Source: Anthostomella pinea | Taxonomy: Eukaryota > Ascomycota > Sordariomycetes > Xylariales > Xylariaceae | Length of the DNA: 64,000 bases | Direction: 5' to 3' | Assembly: GCA_963556695.1 (NCBI GenBank) | Contig: CAUWAG010000007.1 | Location: 2,976,001 to 3,040,000 of the forward strand | Position numbers and translations under genes: made by a program | In this document: positions 11,158-23,107 of the stretch, one piece after another | How positions within the stretch are numbered: the stretch's first letter is position 1 | Layout: each line of letters begins with the position of its first letter | Notes under the pieces: generated by a model | Databases searched by the model: none | What the model saw: only the letters and a program-made list of their open reading frames with translations | Told to the model about the DNA's origin: nothing

Positions 11158-12275
11158 ATGGCGGACCTGCCGGATACCTTCGACCGTAAGTACCACAACC
11201 CAACCTACCCCTCCACCCCACCATGCACAGCTGTTCGCGATAGCTTCATGTCTGGCTTCTAGAACCCACAACTAACGCAGAACTCCCCAACCCCCAGGCC
11301 CGGTCCACATCGCCGTGATAGGTGGCACGGGGCTCTACAAGATCGACGGCTACAAGCCCATCGCGCGCGTGAACCCCTCGACGCCGTGGGGGTACCCCTC
11401 GGCGCCGATCCTGATCCTCGAGCACGGCGGCGTGCCGGTGGCCTTCCTGGCGCGGCACGGCGCCCACCACGAGTTCGCGCCCCACGAGATCCCCGCGCGC
11501 GCCAACATCGCCGCCCTGCGCCATATCGGCGTGCGCTGCGTCGTCAGCTTTTCTGCCGTCGGCTCGCTGCAGGAGGAAATCAAGCCCATGGACTTCGTCG
11601 TTCCCGATCAAGTGATCGACCGCACCAAGGGCATCCGGCCCTTCACCTTCTTCGAGGGTGGCCTTGTGGGCCACGTCCCGTTTGGCGACCCCTATGATGA
11701 CAAGATCGCCCAGGTCGTGCGGAAGTGCGCGCAGAGCATGCAGGGCGACGGCGTCGTGCTGCACCGCAAGGGGACTGCTATCTGCATGGGTAAGCAAGCC
11801 CCTTTCCACCCCTTAATGCACCTATCTTTGGTTCTAAAACTCCCGCTAATACATTCCGTCCCCTCGTATAGAAGGTCCCCAGTTCTCGACGCGCGCCGAG
11901 TCGAACCTATACCGGTCGTGGGGCGGGTCCGTGATCAGCATGTCGCTGCTGCCCGAGGCCAAGCTGGCGCGCGAGGCCGAGATGGCCTTCCAGGTCATCT
12001 GCATGGCGACCGACTACGACTGCTGGCACACGACCGAGGACGTCGACGTCAGCATGGTGATGAAGTACATGGAGAGCAACAGCGCCAACGCGCGGCGCCT
12101 GGTCGGCGCCGTGCTGGACGAGCTGTGCCGCGCCGAGAGCTCCGACCTCGTCACGGCAAAGCACTGGGAGGGCGCCAGCAAGGGCGCCGTCATGTTCTGC
12201 ACCAAGCCCGAGGGCCGCAGCCCCGAGGCGCTGAAGAAAGTGCAGTATCTGTTCCCGGGCTTCTTGGCCGAGTGA
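11158..12275 (+). CDS. MEU1: S-methyl-5'-thioadenosine phosphorylase
   Basis: This enzyme cleaves 5'-methylthioadenosine with phosphate to adenine and 5-methylthioribose-1-phosphate, in the methionine salvage pathway fed by polyamine synthesis. Three exons (11158-11185, 11298-11789, 11872-12275) join in frame to give 307 aa, the usual length for a fungal MTAP. Visible family motifs are IAVIGGTGLY at the N-terminus, FLARHGAHHEFAPHEI around the phosphate/substrate loop, SFSAVGSLQEEI, EGPQFSTRAES just after intron 2, and ICMATDYDCWH near the base-binding pocket. The coding exons are markedly GC-rich at third positions compared with flanking DNA, which suggests good expression. It is a soluble cytosolic enzyme. 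The frame is intact. Confidence 0.93.
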
Positions 12276-12874
12276 TTGGGGGAGAGATAACAAAGAAGAT
12301 ACGACCTTAAGACAGGAAAGAGAAGAAGGCTACTTGGGCCTGGCCGTTTCGGTTTGGTCTGCCTAGATATCGGGGAACCACGATAGTAGACGTGACGGGA
12401 CTACTTGGATCATAGACGGATTTGGACACTACCTGTCACTACCATATTTTACCCTACCAGTTGGTTATATAATAGACTCCGCATAGCGTTATCGTTGACA
12501 TTCAGAACGAGGGCATGACTACTTTATGGCTATGTCGTATTCCTTGTAAACCCCATACTTCAGCTGCTTTGGACCTGTTTATCCGAAATTTGTCCCCGAC
12601 GAACTTCACAACTAGAGTCTTTTCGTTTACGATGATCAGATCCTTCGGATCACTCGAAACGCGCAGCGACGGGATCAGGATAACACGCAGATAGCCTTTG
12701 AGGAAGCCAGTCATGCTCCATTCACGATAAAGATGATCAAGCACAACGGGTACAGTGGTATTAAGAACATGTAGTACTGAATACCGGCAATACCTGCTAT
12801 CGGTGGCTGTTGAAGTAAGTTCCACATCCATCTCACATTTCAGATCCCGTCTGTCTGCTGCCAGCCCCAAGCAA
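12276..12874. other. Intergenic, convergent 3' ends
   Basis: This 0.6-kb spacer lies between MTAP (plus) and the alpha/beta hydrolase (minus). A 122-codon minus-strand frame at 12502-12870 has no recognisable motif and lies in the hydrolase's downstream region, so I do not call it. Confidence 0.5.
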
Positions 12875-13633
12875 TCACATAGCCGCAGCCGCCTCCTCGA
12901 GGAGGGCCATCACCTCATCAAGCTTGCTCAACATAGCCGAATGGCCAGTGTCAATTTCCCTGACCACAGCCCCCGCCAGCTGTGCAAACATCTTCTGCAC
13001 TGGTGGTGGGACAGCCTTGTCCCCTGTGCACACAACGTACGTCGAAGGCACATAGGCGTAAGCGCACCGTCTCATCGCCGTGTCCTTGACGGCGTTGCTT
13101 TGCGGGATCGTCCTCCGGGCCCAGTATGCGGCCTCGTCGGCCGGCATGTCGGTGTACAAAGTCGCCAGCGGATCGCGCATGCTGAAACGCCCATCATAAT
13201 GGTCGTGGTCGGGATGGTCGCCCATGGCCGTCGCGATGGACTGGCCCATGGGCAGGACGAAGGCTGAAAAGTAGAATAGGTATGCCACGCCGCCCGGCAG
13301 CAGCTGGCCGCCTTTGGCCTGACGGTGTTTGAGATTGAGGTCTTCTGGGACGGCCTCGGCGCCGACTAGACCGCCGTAGGAATGCATAACAACCAGGACC
13401 GCCTTGCCTTCATCGTCCACTAGCTTCTTGACAACGTCCTCTACGACTTGTACGTCGTCGGCTAAGGTCTTGTTGATGAAATCCGGCTGGTCTTGGCCTG
13501 TCAGGGAGGGATAGGCGGGCTGCACGACGGGGAAACCGCGCGACGAGATGAGTCGAGCAAAACTGTGGTAGACCTCCGGGGGTTGGAAGGTCCCCTGGAG
13601 CAGGATAACTGTGGGCTTAGTTGGCGAAGCCAT
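12875..13633 (-). CDS. Alpha/beta hydrolase (esterase-like)
   Basis: A single-exon gene of 252 aa. The ATG at 13633 (MASPTKPTVILLQGTFQPP) is chosen because the family begins directly with this beta-strand and oxyanion-loop motif; the frame extends upstream but looks non-coding. The nucleophile elbow is VVMHSYGGLVG, a G-x-S-x-G-like elbow with His in the first position. The catalytic His is in EIDTGHSAML near the C-terminus, and the acid is probably the Asp in VVCTGDKAVPPPVQ. There is no signal peptide, so it is probably cytosolic. Similar fungal proteins are annotated as alpha/beta hydrolases acting on small esters; the substrate is unknown. Confidence 0.85.
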   Translation of the reverse strand: MASPTKPTVILLQGTFQPPEVYHSFARLISSRGFPVVQPAYPSLTGQDQPDFINKTLADDVQVVEDVVKKLVDDEGKAVLVVMHSYGGLVGAEAVPEDLNLKHRQAKGGQLLPGGVAYLFYFSAFVLPMGQSIATAMGDHPDHDHYDGRFSMRDPLATLYTDMPADEAAYWARRTIPQSNAVKDTAMRRCAYAYVPSTYVVCTGDKAVPPPVQKMFAQLAGAVVREIDTGHSAMLSKLDEVMALLEEAAAAM

Positions 13634-14485
13634 TTCGAAGGTGATGGTGATGGTGCTGTTGTCGATGAAGACCTCTCTGGCGCAAGTAGCAAGACGCTGG
13701 TGCTGGGGCCTAAGGAGGTATCGATGGGCTGACTGACAGCATGAGCGAGGCCAGGCCATCAAGTAGGAACCGCATGTTAAGGGTGGCTCCATAGCCCGAC
13801 GTGAGCGGTGCGCACTTGCAGGACCGCGGGAGGCGTTCCTCCTTGTGTAACCTCACTGTCTGCGGTTATGTTGGTTCGACATGTATGTTCTTCACAAAGG
13901 CCCAGCATAACAGACTGACCCTGTTGGTCAGCATATGCTTCGCCCCCGCGACAAGCACCCTGACCGAGCCATTGCGAATAATCTTTCCCAGCTGGTGCCT
14001 TATCAAAGACCTTACAAAAGCGCTTGCTAAGTCTTCATGGTCTTCTCTTCGGACGGAGCTCAAAACCCACCCCCCTTACTGCCTTAAGTGTGCTGGCATG
14101 CCAGGGCAAGATACCATCTATACTTCAGGGCGTGCTATTAGACTGTTTCCGTTACTACAGTCTATAGAGCAAACATAGGGCGGCCTCACTCGACAAACGA
14201 GCGTGCCAGCTTCCCGGCTATCACACATCCGTTTCCCACATCATTGCACAGCTTCTTCTCCTGAAGCACATCCACATCATTAACCTAAAGCCCCTCCAAG
14301 ATCGGCAGTTTTCAAGTGCAATTCGGTTGAGCCATTTGGGTATATTGGTCGGAATTCTCTGCCACCTAGAGCGCTACCGTGATAACATCAAAAGTGGCAT
14401 GTTATGCATTGACCCCAACACGCTATGATGAATTCCCAAGCTCTCATGATTATAAACAAACAACACGATGAGCTCGCCGGCATCA
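13634..14485. other. Intergenic
   Basis: This holds the upstream region of the hydrolase and the downstream region of Med13, both on the minus strand. No gene, RNA or repeat is recognised. Confidence 0.5.
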
Positions 14486-17400
14486 TCACATCAACATATA
14501 CAAAGCCCTAACGCCCTTCTCCGCCGCGGCGACGTGCCACGGCCGGACATCTGCCTCCTTATCCACCATACCCCGTGCCCGGGCTAGAGTCCCCAGGCCC
14601 CTGTAATATGTAAGCATTTCCCGCAGAAGCGCCTCATACGCCCGGGGGTTGCCCTCGCTGTGCACGATGTTGACCTCCATGACGACGGGAGGGTCGTCGA
14701 TCCGTGCTCCTCCGCGCTTGACCAGGTACCCGCTGGTAAGGGCCGGATTGAGCTCCGTCAGCGACGTCGAGTTGTTCAATCGGTGCGAGAGTACAGCGCC
14801 CCATGTTTGGTCGGTGAGATCCGTCAGTGTGGCATCGGCATCAGAGTCTGTTGCGTTATTGTCCCCCCCTGGAGTACTGGTGGCGGCGTTGTCTCGCATT
14901 GGGGTTGACGGGTTGCCGGTATGCTCTGGCGAGACCATCGAGTTCTGAGGTGTCGAGACCGGCGTGGTATAGAATACACCAGAAGCATTGTTGGGCACCT
15001 TGGCAATCGGCGGTACAAGTTGCAAAGAGGGGTCGGTGTCGACGGCAACGAGTGTCAAGTTGACCGACGGTTTCGACTCCGACTGCGCCAGGGTGGACCA
15101 GAGCTCGATCTCATGCGGATCCATGGCACCGCACTTTGCGATTATGATGCGCCAGTGGACTTTCCAGGCTGAGATGAGATCACGAGTGGTGGCCCAGATC
15201 TCTGCCGCGACATCCGCCAGTGGGGTGACGATGGATTTGCCCTTTCTCCCGAGGCAGTACGAGGCCGTCATTTGCTGGCTGCCTCGATTGTTCGTCCATG
15301 CAGCAGTAACCCACCTGTCGTCTATACTTTGCGCGTAGGCAACGTGAAGGCACGTGTTCTCGTACAGAAGAGATGCCGAGGGATTCGCCGATAGTTTGAA
15401 GTCAATCATACGTGGAGGAGGCTGTTCGAGCACGATGGCTGGGGATGGCATACCACCGCCAGATTGGTTGCATCTGTCATATGTTTCCAGTGCTAGCCTG
15501 GCAAATTCCATCGGCGGTGGCATAGCAACTGAGGTCGAAGAGGCCACGAAGTCTTGTGGTATTAGCTGCAGCGCTAAATCATTGATGAGCGGCAGGTTCC
15601 TGTTAGCCAAGAATCGTTTGTAGCCTTCAAAGATTTCGTTGAAGACCGCGCAGCACTCCACGATCGAGCCAGCAACGTCAGGCGAATAGACGAAGAAGAT
15701 GACAAAGTTCGTGTGTTCAGCCATACTCGCTGACACTACCTTGCATACTTTCGAAGCGCAACTCTGGAGTGACGGGCCCAGGAAGGAAGCCGACTTTCCA
15801 AAAGACACCACGTCTTTTTCGACGTCGAACGTGAAGAGGCCATTGTCTGACGTTGTCGTCGTAGGCAGCCGATTGAACGAACCTAGCTTCAAAGACTCAT
15901 AGGTGCTACGCATCCTATCTGTGAACACTAGCATATCATCGGCCATGCCCTCGTAGTCTGGGAAGATGCAGATAGCATTGATATCCTTGTTTCCCTGCGA
16001 AGGGCTAAGACCCAGGCTTTCCCAGAAAGACACAGCTGACGGCAGTACGGACAGCCTCGATTCGTATCGTCGCATCTCGAAGTGGGGTGAGGGTATCTGG
16101 AAGAGATTACTGGGTCTCATTTGATCAACACCAGGTGGCCTTGGTTGCATTCGTGTTGGCTGACCGAGGAGAGGTACATCCTGAACTTCGATGAACGGCC
16201 GAAACTGACACTCTACGGCTGAACCGAAGCAGGAAGGGAGAGTTGCCCGGAGTTCCTGCATCGAATGGCGAGCTACACTCGACAGCTGTCGCCGCCGGTC
16301 TACTTTGGATTGGGGAAACATCTGAGCCGATATGCTTGCCGAAAATGTGCTAGCTGCGAACTGGTCGGTGAGAATCTGTGCTACCATGATGAGCTGATCA
16401 TCAGGCAGAGAGTATTGAATCCAGGGCGGTTCTGGATCCGCAAAGTACTTCACGAGTGGTAGTTCGATCTCGGACTTTGAAGATCGGGGCAGGCCGAGGG
16501 TCAAATAAGGCAATGTCATATCCATGGTCTCAAGTCCCCTAAATGACGTGGCAAGGGATTCACCGTCATCATTGTCACGACATCGTCGCATGCTTGATGA
16601 CTTGACGGGGGACATAGGCTCATCACTGTCGTAGGTGGAATCGTCTTGGTCAGAGACGAGACTTACTTCGTCAGCATCCGAGTGGGGTTCGTCGAATGCC
16701 AGAGGGCTGTGGCGATTTGAGGCCGAGTCTTGATTGCCATATACACGGCTGAACAGTCCCCCGACCATACTCGGTAGCTCTTTGAGACCCTTCTGGCCTT
16801 TTCCATGACGCTTGAGGTAATTCGTCGTCGGTGGCGCGTTCGGATTGGAAGGTTTGGTTGCCTTGGATCGATCCATGGAGTAATCAAACCGCCCACTCCC
16901 TTCATATTTGCTGTTGACCATCGACAAGCCTGGCCCGAAATCAACCTTGTCAAAGATGCTTCCTGGCTGAGAGGCGTATATTTGCGAGTTCTGCTGGATT
17001 GCCCTGTGATTGTCAAGAGATGCTCGGATTCTCTTGTAGACTGTGTCGGGGTTGAACGGACTTGCAGGTCTTTTCGCCCCCAACCCCACCGCTTGTGTCG
17101 TCTCTGGCACAGTCTGCCGCCGGCCATCATCCGGTAGTGAGCTTCGGGCATGTCGGAGTTCAGGTTTCGTGAAAACCGGCGAAGCCGGAGCGCCTGTTAA
17201 CGGCATAAAGTGGGGATCGGGTTTAATGCGGGAGTCTTGTCCTACACCAAAGCCAGCCTCGAGGGAGATACTAGTGCCTGCGGTTGGCATGTCCGGTATA
17301 TTAAGCGAGCCCAGATCTAGACCACCGGGATCTTCGTCAAAGAAACTGAAATCCGCCTCAGTGATATCATTGTCTCCGAACATATCGGGACCTAGCTCAC

Positions 17401-19084
17401 CGAAGAGATTCTCGGATTCGAACGAGCTGCCGGCATGCTCTCGTTTGACTTCGGCATTATCCCAGTTTTCGCCATACTGCTCTGCTGGCACAAGCGTTGT
17501 ATTGCCAACATCGACCATCGCCATAGTAGTCGCATGGTACCCGGGGCTCGACATGTTGCCATCCATGGACGGAGTCACCCCTACTATGCCCTGGACCGCG
17601 TCTGGGGGTGTCGGGTACATGCCGCTCGGTGGTGGTCCGTTGTTATGGCTAGATCGGCGCAGGGCTAGAGGGGATAGCCCCGTTGCAATCTGAGCCTGGC
17701 CATCTGGGACTGCATTCTCGTGTGCCACCGCGGCTGCAGCGGCCGCAGCAGCATTCCTTTCCCTCTGCTTGCTCGCCAGAGCCTCGTCTCGCTCAGTTGC
17801 ATTCAAGAACCAATTTTTGGCAATTTTGAGAGGGTCAAAGCATGGATCTGTCTGGGGCTGTTGGACATTTTCCGTCGCAGCATTGATAGCCAGCTTAGAG
17901 AACATTTTGCAGAAGCAAAGGTTGGCAGGCCAGGATAAACTGGAAACGTTTCCAACCATGGGCGTCCCCTTTCCGTCGACACTCTGCTCGGAAAGCTTAC
18001 GGCGGATGCGATGTAGGCCAATCCACTTCTGCGGTCCACCAAAGGAGTATGGGATATGACGGGACTGCAGAAGCTTTGAACTGATGGTCCGCCAGGGGCC
18101 GTCATCTCTCTCTGTCCGTATTCTCAGAACTTGAGTGTCAGGCGACTGTCCAAGGCTACCTTCTGTGGTTGTCGTCTCGGTCATGGTGATGGGCTGGCAG
18201 GTAGCAAACACACCAAACGGGGCTGCCAAAACAGTGACACCGAGGGGCGGCAAGTGACTGGTAAGAGTCTCGGATAAGTTCACCAGATTCTCAGCATACG
18301 AATGACTCAAGGTAACAACTAGACTTCCCGTTGTCGTGAGGTAGACGCGAAGGGAAGCAAGGACGGCTGGGAAAGCGCTGCATTCAGTCTGCGTAGGCCG
18401 AGTTAGGAGCAGCGTACGAGAACTTAAGGGCACGGCGCCAGTTCTCGCGCAGAAGACTGCAAATATTGTTGAGAAGGCAGCCAAGACAAGACACTCGTGG
18501 ACGTCTTTGATGGATGCCGTAGGACTCGGCCTTAAGTCTGTCGGCGCGCATGCCTTCGATTCTTGGTCTGCGGCTGCATGGGGGAATGACGGGGCGAAAG
18601 CCGATTGGGCACTCTTGAAGGCCGGGTCGAGAGCAGACGAAGCACTGGAGGACGAGCTGCTTGGTGTATTTGCGCCACCTAGGCCATGCGGTCTGTTCTT
18701 GACAAGCGCAGCTGGCTCGAAGGCGCCCTCCTCATTCAAGCACATAGTGTGACCACCGCCCTCCGCCGTCCTCGCAAAGCCTTGCGTGGGTGGTTGATGC
18801 CCCTGGATCTTGCCCTTTTGCAACAACCGAAAACACCACAAGCCGTGCCGGGCATGATCAACATAAGTAAGGTGTCCATCTTTTCGTAAAACATTCTCGA
18901 TCTCGGTCGCACTGGATCCGAGACTCGTCGAGGTCGGAGGAACAGGTTCATAGAAGGCAAAAGCGACAGACGATATGTTATTCTGCGTTGAGGACGGGTC
19001 AGCGATGAGCACAGTTGGTGGCTATAGGAGGACGACAACACGCACAATTACTAATGCATTAGTTTCGTAGTCACCAGTGTCCAT
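14486..19084 (-). CDS. SSN2: Mediator complex subunit 13 (Med13/SSN2)
   Basis: Med13 links the Cdk8 kinase module to core Mediator and represses or modulates RNA polymerase II transcription in the nucleus. Exon 1 is tiny (19084-19052, MDTGDYETNAL). It joins exon 2 (18982-14486) across a GTAATT...GCAG intron so that NAL is followed directly by NNISSVAFAFYEP, the conserved fungal Med13 N-terminus. The product is 1509 aa. The N-terminal third carries the Med13_N region with GHLTYVDHARHGLWCF. The middle is disordered, with poly-Ala and acidic tracts (DDNDGESLATS). The C-terminal half is the PIWI/MID-like Med13_C with FVIFFVYSP, RWVTAAWTNNRGSQ and WHVAAAEKGVRALYMLM at the end. The 4.5-kb exon is uninterrupted, which argues for good local sequence quality. 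Confidence 0.92.
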
Positions 19085-19971
19085 ATCGTAAGTCGTCTCG
19101 GCGTGTCAGTCTGAAAGGCTTCCCCAGCACACGGCCACAGTGGGCTGCCTCGGTCGATGGTATGATTCGCCGGCGACTACCAAGAGGCAATAGAAGTATT
19201 ACGGCGAGTGCCGAAGTGGGTTATCGTTTTCGAACTCTTACGTCTCCAGCGCCTGCTAGACTCCATCTCTGTTGAGGATCAGCGACGGCGGGAGCGAGGC
19301 GGAACGACTATGCGGCGGGTAGGTATGTATTAGGTCAGCAAGGGACACTAGGGATGTTGCGATCGAAGGATGTATGATGCTGGTATTCTACACAAGGTAG
19401 TTCTAGTTGGACAACGTGGGCGCGGACGGCATACATGTGAAATCTAAGGTATGCAAGCAAGGCGTTGGAGGACACGCGCAGCCCACCAGTGATGATAAAG
19501 ATGATAAAGATGGGAGGATTAAGGTGAAGGAAGGGTCTACACTCCGGCAGTAATAATCAATAAGCCTCGAAGCTGGAGTCTTGAGATGTCTTGGACTCTT
19601 GGATGGATGTTGAACCCTGGCCAGCCGCCCCTCCACTGTCCACTGTCCACTGTCGGCCTGGTATCCACCGGCACAGCCGCCAATCATAGCGTGGAGCCAG
19701 ATACGTTCCAGCCAGGGACCTGGACCTTCAGGTAAGCTTGAGAGCTTTCTCATGGTATGGGCCGGGGCCGTGATTGGACCATGGAGGGTAGCGGCCCGCC
19801 AGGGGCGGAACGGTTCCTGCTCTTTCAGTCTTTCTTGGCGCTGCTTATCGATAGAGACCCGCTAAATTTTCAAGGTCGCCCCTCCAGGTTTTCTATGGTG
19901 AGCTTTCTTCCAGCTTTCTTTCCAGCTTGGGAAGAATGCGACAATAGCACCACAGCGACAACGACGCCATC
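19085..19971. other. Bidirectional promoter region between Med13 and Enp2
   Basis: These 0.9 kb separate two divergent housekeeping genes. I see short A/GAT-rich tracts near 19490-19510 but no ORF with coding character and no repeat. Promoters for both genes must lie here. Confidence 0.55.
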
Positions 19972-22384
19972 ATGAAGGTCACCAACCAAGGGGATGTGCC
20001 GGTGTATACCGTGGCCGGCGCAGATACCGCACGGCCGCTGCCCGACTGGTGTGTACAAATCCCATTTGGGGATCCCAAGCTCGTTGCTTGACTATCGCTG
20101 ACCTGGTGGGATCAAGGCTCGCCCGTCAACGAAAGAGAAGTCTCAAAGCCGACGCCGAGTACCAGAACCGAATTGAGTTGCTTCAAGACTTCGAATTCGA
20201 GGAAGCCTCCCAGTGTGTGAGAGTCTCGGAAGATAGTGAATGGATCATGTCGACGGGTACATGTTAGTAAATCCACTACCTCGCACATGTGTCTCTCCCC
20301 AGCTTGTGGCCGAGCTGACCTTTCGCAGACAAGCCCCAGATCCATGTCCATTACCTGCCTCACCTGTCTCTATCGTTCGCGCGCCACACGACCAGCCTGA
20401 ACGTCACGTTCCGCCTGCTTGCGACAGACTATTCGAAATCGTTACATTTGCAGAGCGATAGACGGGTGGAATTCCATGTGAGTCAGAGCGTTGAGGGTCC
20501 AATGCTGGAGTGCATTCTCCGGACAGCATACTGACGTGAACAAGACACCTGGAGGACTTCATCAGGCCCTAAGACTACCACGTTATGGCAGAGATCTCAT
20601 TTACGACCGAATTTCGACCGAAGCACTAGTTCCGGCAGTTGGACTAGACTCCGATGGACATGGCGAAGTTTTCCGTATGAATCTCGAGCTTGGGCGGTTT
20701 CTCAAGTCCTACCAAGTCGACGTAGGGCACGATGAGGGTGTCGAGGCCGGTCTGCAGGGAAGCATATATGCTCCCAGTGTCAATACAGCCGCAATTGCGG
20801 AAAATACCCACAACCTGCTAGCCTTTGGGACGTCTGTTGGCTCTATTGAGGTCAGTCTGGAAACTCATCGGTTCATTGTCAGCAAGTATTGGGTGCACGA
20901 CTGGCTCGACTAGACAGAATCTATCTCTGCTCTGTACCGTAGCGAACCGCTACTGGAATTTCACTAACTGAAGGAACAGTTCTGGGATCCACGATCCAAA
21001 GCTCGAATCGCCGTCTTGGGCGGCCAAGAAGGAGAGGTTACGGCTCTTGATTTCAATCCGTCTGGCCTATCCATTGCAACAGGAACGTCTACTGGTTTGA
21101 TCAAACTGTTCGATCTAAGAAGTCCCCGGCCGTTGGTAGCGAAGGACCATGGACAAGGGTTTCCCATAAAGAACCTCACGCATATGACTACTTCTTCCCA
21201 GGAGCGTAAGGTCATGTCGAGCGACAAGAAGATAATCAAAATCTGGGATGAGCTTGATGGGTCACCTTGGACGGCTGTCGAACCTCTTGTGAATATCCAC
21301 CACGTGGAATGGGTCAAGAATACTGGCATGCTCCTTAGTACGTACTTTAGAGGGCACCCATCACCGATACTACCTGCCCTATGGACAAGTCACTAACTGC
21401 TGCATGTGTACAGCTGCGAACGAGGGACAGCCGATGCATTCGTTCTTCATACCACAGCTGGGAAGCGCACCGCGATGGTGCTCGTTCCTCGACTCCGTTA
21501 CCGAAGAGATGGCGAACGAAGTCAGCACCGACAATTACGACAACTACAAATTCTTGACCTTACCTGAATTGAGGTCTCTCAGCATGGACCACTTGGTTGG
21601 CAAGACGAACCTGTTGCGGCCTTATAGTAAGTACAACACGGTGATGCATGTAGAATGAGGGTTGCTGACTTCGGATCTTCTAGTGCATGGATATTTCGTA
21701 GATTCGAAACTATACGAACAAGCTCGGCTGATCGCCAACCCGTGGCAACACGAGGAAGATCGTGCCAAACGCATCAAGGAGAAGGTCGAGAAGGACCGCG
21801 CTAGCCGGATCCGCGGCAACAAGAAAGTCAAGGTCAACCAGAAGCTTGCTGACAGACTACTCAAGAAGCAAGAGAAGAGGGCGGTGGTTGATGAGAATGC
21901 TGGGATTCTCGGTGACTCGCGTTTCAGTCGACTCTGGGAAGACCCAGCGTTCAAAGTCGATGAGACGACTCGCGAGTTCCAGGTTCTCAACCCAAGCACA
22001 AAGGTTGATCCTGAAACCGGCAGAGATCTTACTGCAACGGCTCACTTCTCAGATAAAAGCGACAGTGACTCGAGTAGCGAGGAAGACAGCGATGCTGCAG
22101 ACATACGTCGCAAGAAGGCGAAAGATGAGGTGGTCATGCGTGTCAGCTCCTCGAATCGTGGTGGTGATGGACGCGCTCGAGATACAGCGTTGGGTTCCAG
22201 AGCTCAAAAGCCAGGCCGGGAAAACAAAGCTAGAAGTGGTAAGGTGACTGGAGAGAGACAAGTCACATTCATGCCAGAGTCCAGAAGGAAGAAGAAGGAG
22301 GAAGAAGTGGCGGAGCCGGCAACAAAGTACAAGCGCACTGATTCGAGGCGGAGTGCGAGTACGAATACCTTCAGGCGACTTTGA
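19972..22384 (+). CDS. ENP2: Ribosome biogenesis protein Enp2/NOL10
   Basis: Enp2 is a nucleolar WD40 protein needed for early small-subunit (90S pre-ribosome) assembly. Seven exons keep the frame: 19972-20048, 20117-20262, 20329-20477, 20545-20850, 20980-21337, 21414-21626 and 21684-22384, giving 649 aa. The N-terminal half is a beta-propeller with hallmark stretches VPVYTVAGADTARPLPDW, LLQDFEFEEASQCVRVSED, VNTAAIAENTHNLLAFGTS and KIIKIWDELDGSPWTAVEP. The C-terminal half has ARLIANPWQHEEDRAKRIKE and the NUC153 motif (DSRFSRLWEDPAFKVDE), then a Lys/Glu-rich tail typical of nucleolar proteins. All junctions are canonical and no frame break is seen. Confidence 0.93.
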
Positions 22385-22557
22385 TACCCAAATCATCTAC
22401 ACGAACAATTTAACCATCTGTTGATACACTTCCCAGGACAACGTGGTTCCATCTCGAAACGCCTGCGCATAAATGCTCCGATACCCCTCTCAACGACAGC
22501 AGCAGACGCTGACTCCCGAATTCTTAGCCTCAGATGAAGATGACCCATGAAATCGAC

Positions 22558-23107
22558 CTACTTCCTCGTCCATTTCTTTGCCCTGCCTTCAGGACCTGGT
22601 CGGATGTTTGACATGGCGATCCCCTTCTCGATATCCTCGGGCCGAAGCCTTGGTGTTGGCGGTACGTCGTCGAGGCGAACACGACCTCGGGATGATCTAC
22701 CCGTAGATTTTTTGACTGACTTTGGAAACTCGGAGCGACGGGGTGTGAGCGCCGTGACGACTTTCCTAGCCGACCGCCGGATGCTCTCTCTAACCTTCCA
22801 CTCCCTCTTCTTGGCCAGGTAGAACAGAACCGCCATCGAGACTGGTTCAAGTCAGTGTTCAGGTCAGGTGGAGTGCCCTTTTCGATCGGGTATACATACT
22901 CCCAAGCACACCAACAACGGCAACTACAACGATGATAGCGACTGTGGCACCATGTGAAATCTGCACAGCACCGGGACTTGAACCAGCAGCACCAGCTGCG
23001 TCGTCGACACCCCCGCCTGCGTTGGCCGAACCAGAACCGCCATCACCACCGTCGCTGTAGGGGTCGGCCGTTGCCAGTGGGAAATCGGTAGTAGTAGCAG
23101 TCGCCAT
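22558..23107 (-). CDS. Small single-pass membrane protein
   Basis: Two exons (23107-22900 and 22841-22558) give 163 aa. The N-terminal ~55 residues are Gly/Ala/Thr/Asp-rich and disordered, without a signal peptide. One transmembrane helix follows (ATVAIIVVVAVVGVLG, completed after the intron by ISMAVLFYLA). The C-terminal tail is basic (KKREWKVRESIRRSARK) and ends in a Pro/Arg-rich stretch. This topology, a short luminal or outer side followed by a basic cytosolic tail, is common among fungal sensor-like or uncharacterised plasma-membrane proteins. I do not recognise a family, and no functional domain is visible. Confidence 0.65.

Noticed and set aside
12502..12870. 122-codon minus-strand ORF after the alpha/beta hydrolase
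   Set aside because: No start context, motif or intron support; lies in the likely 3' UTR/spacer.
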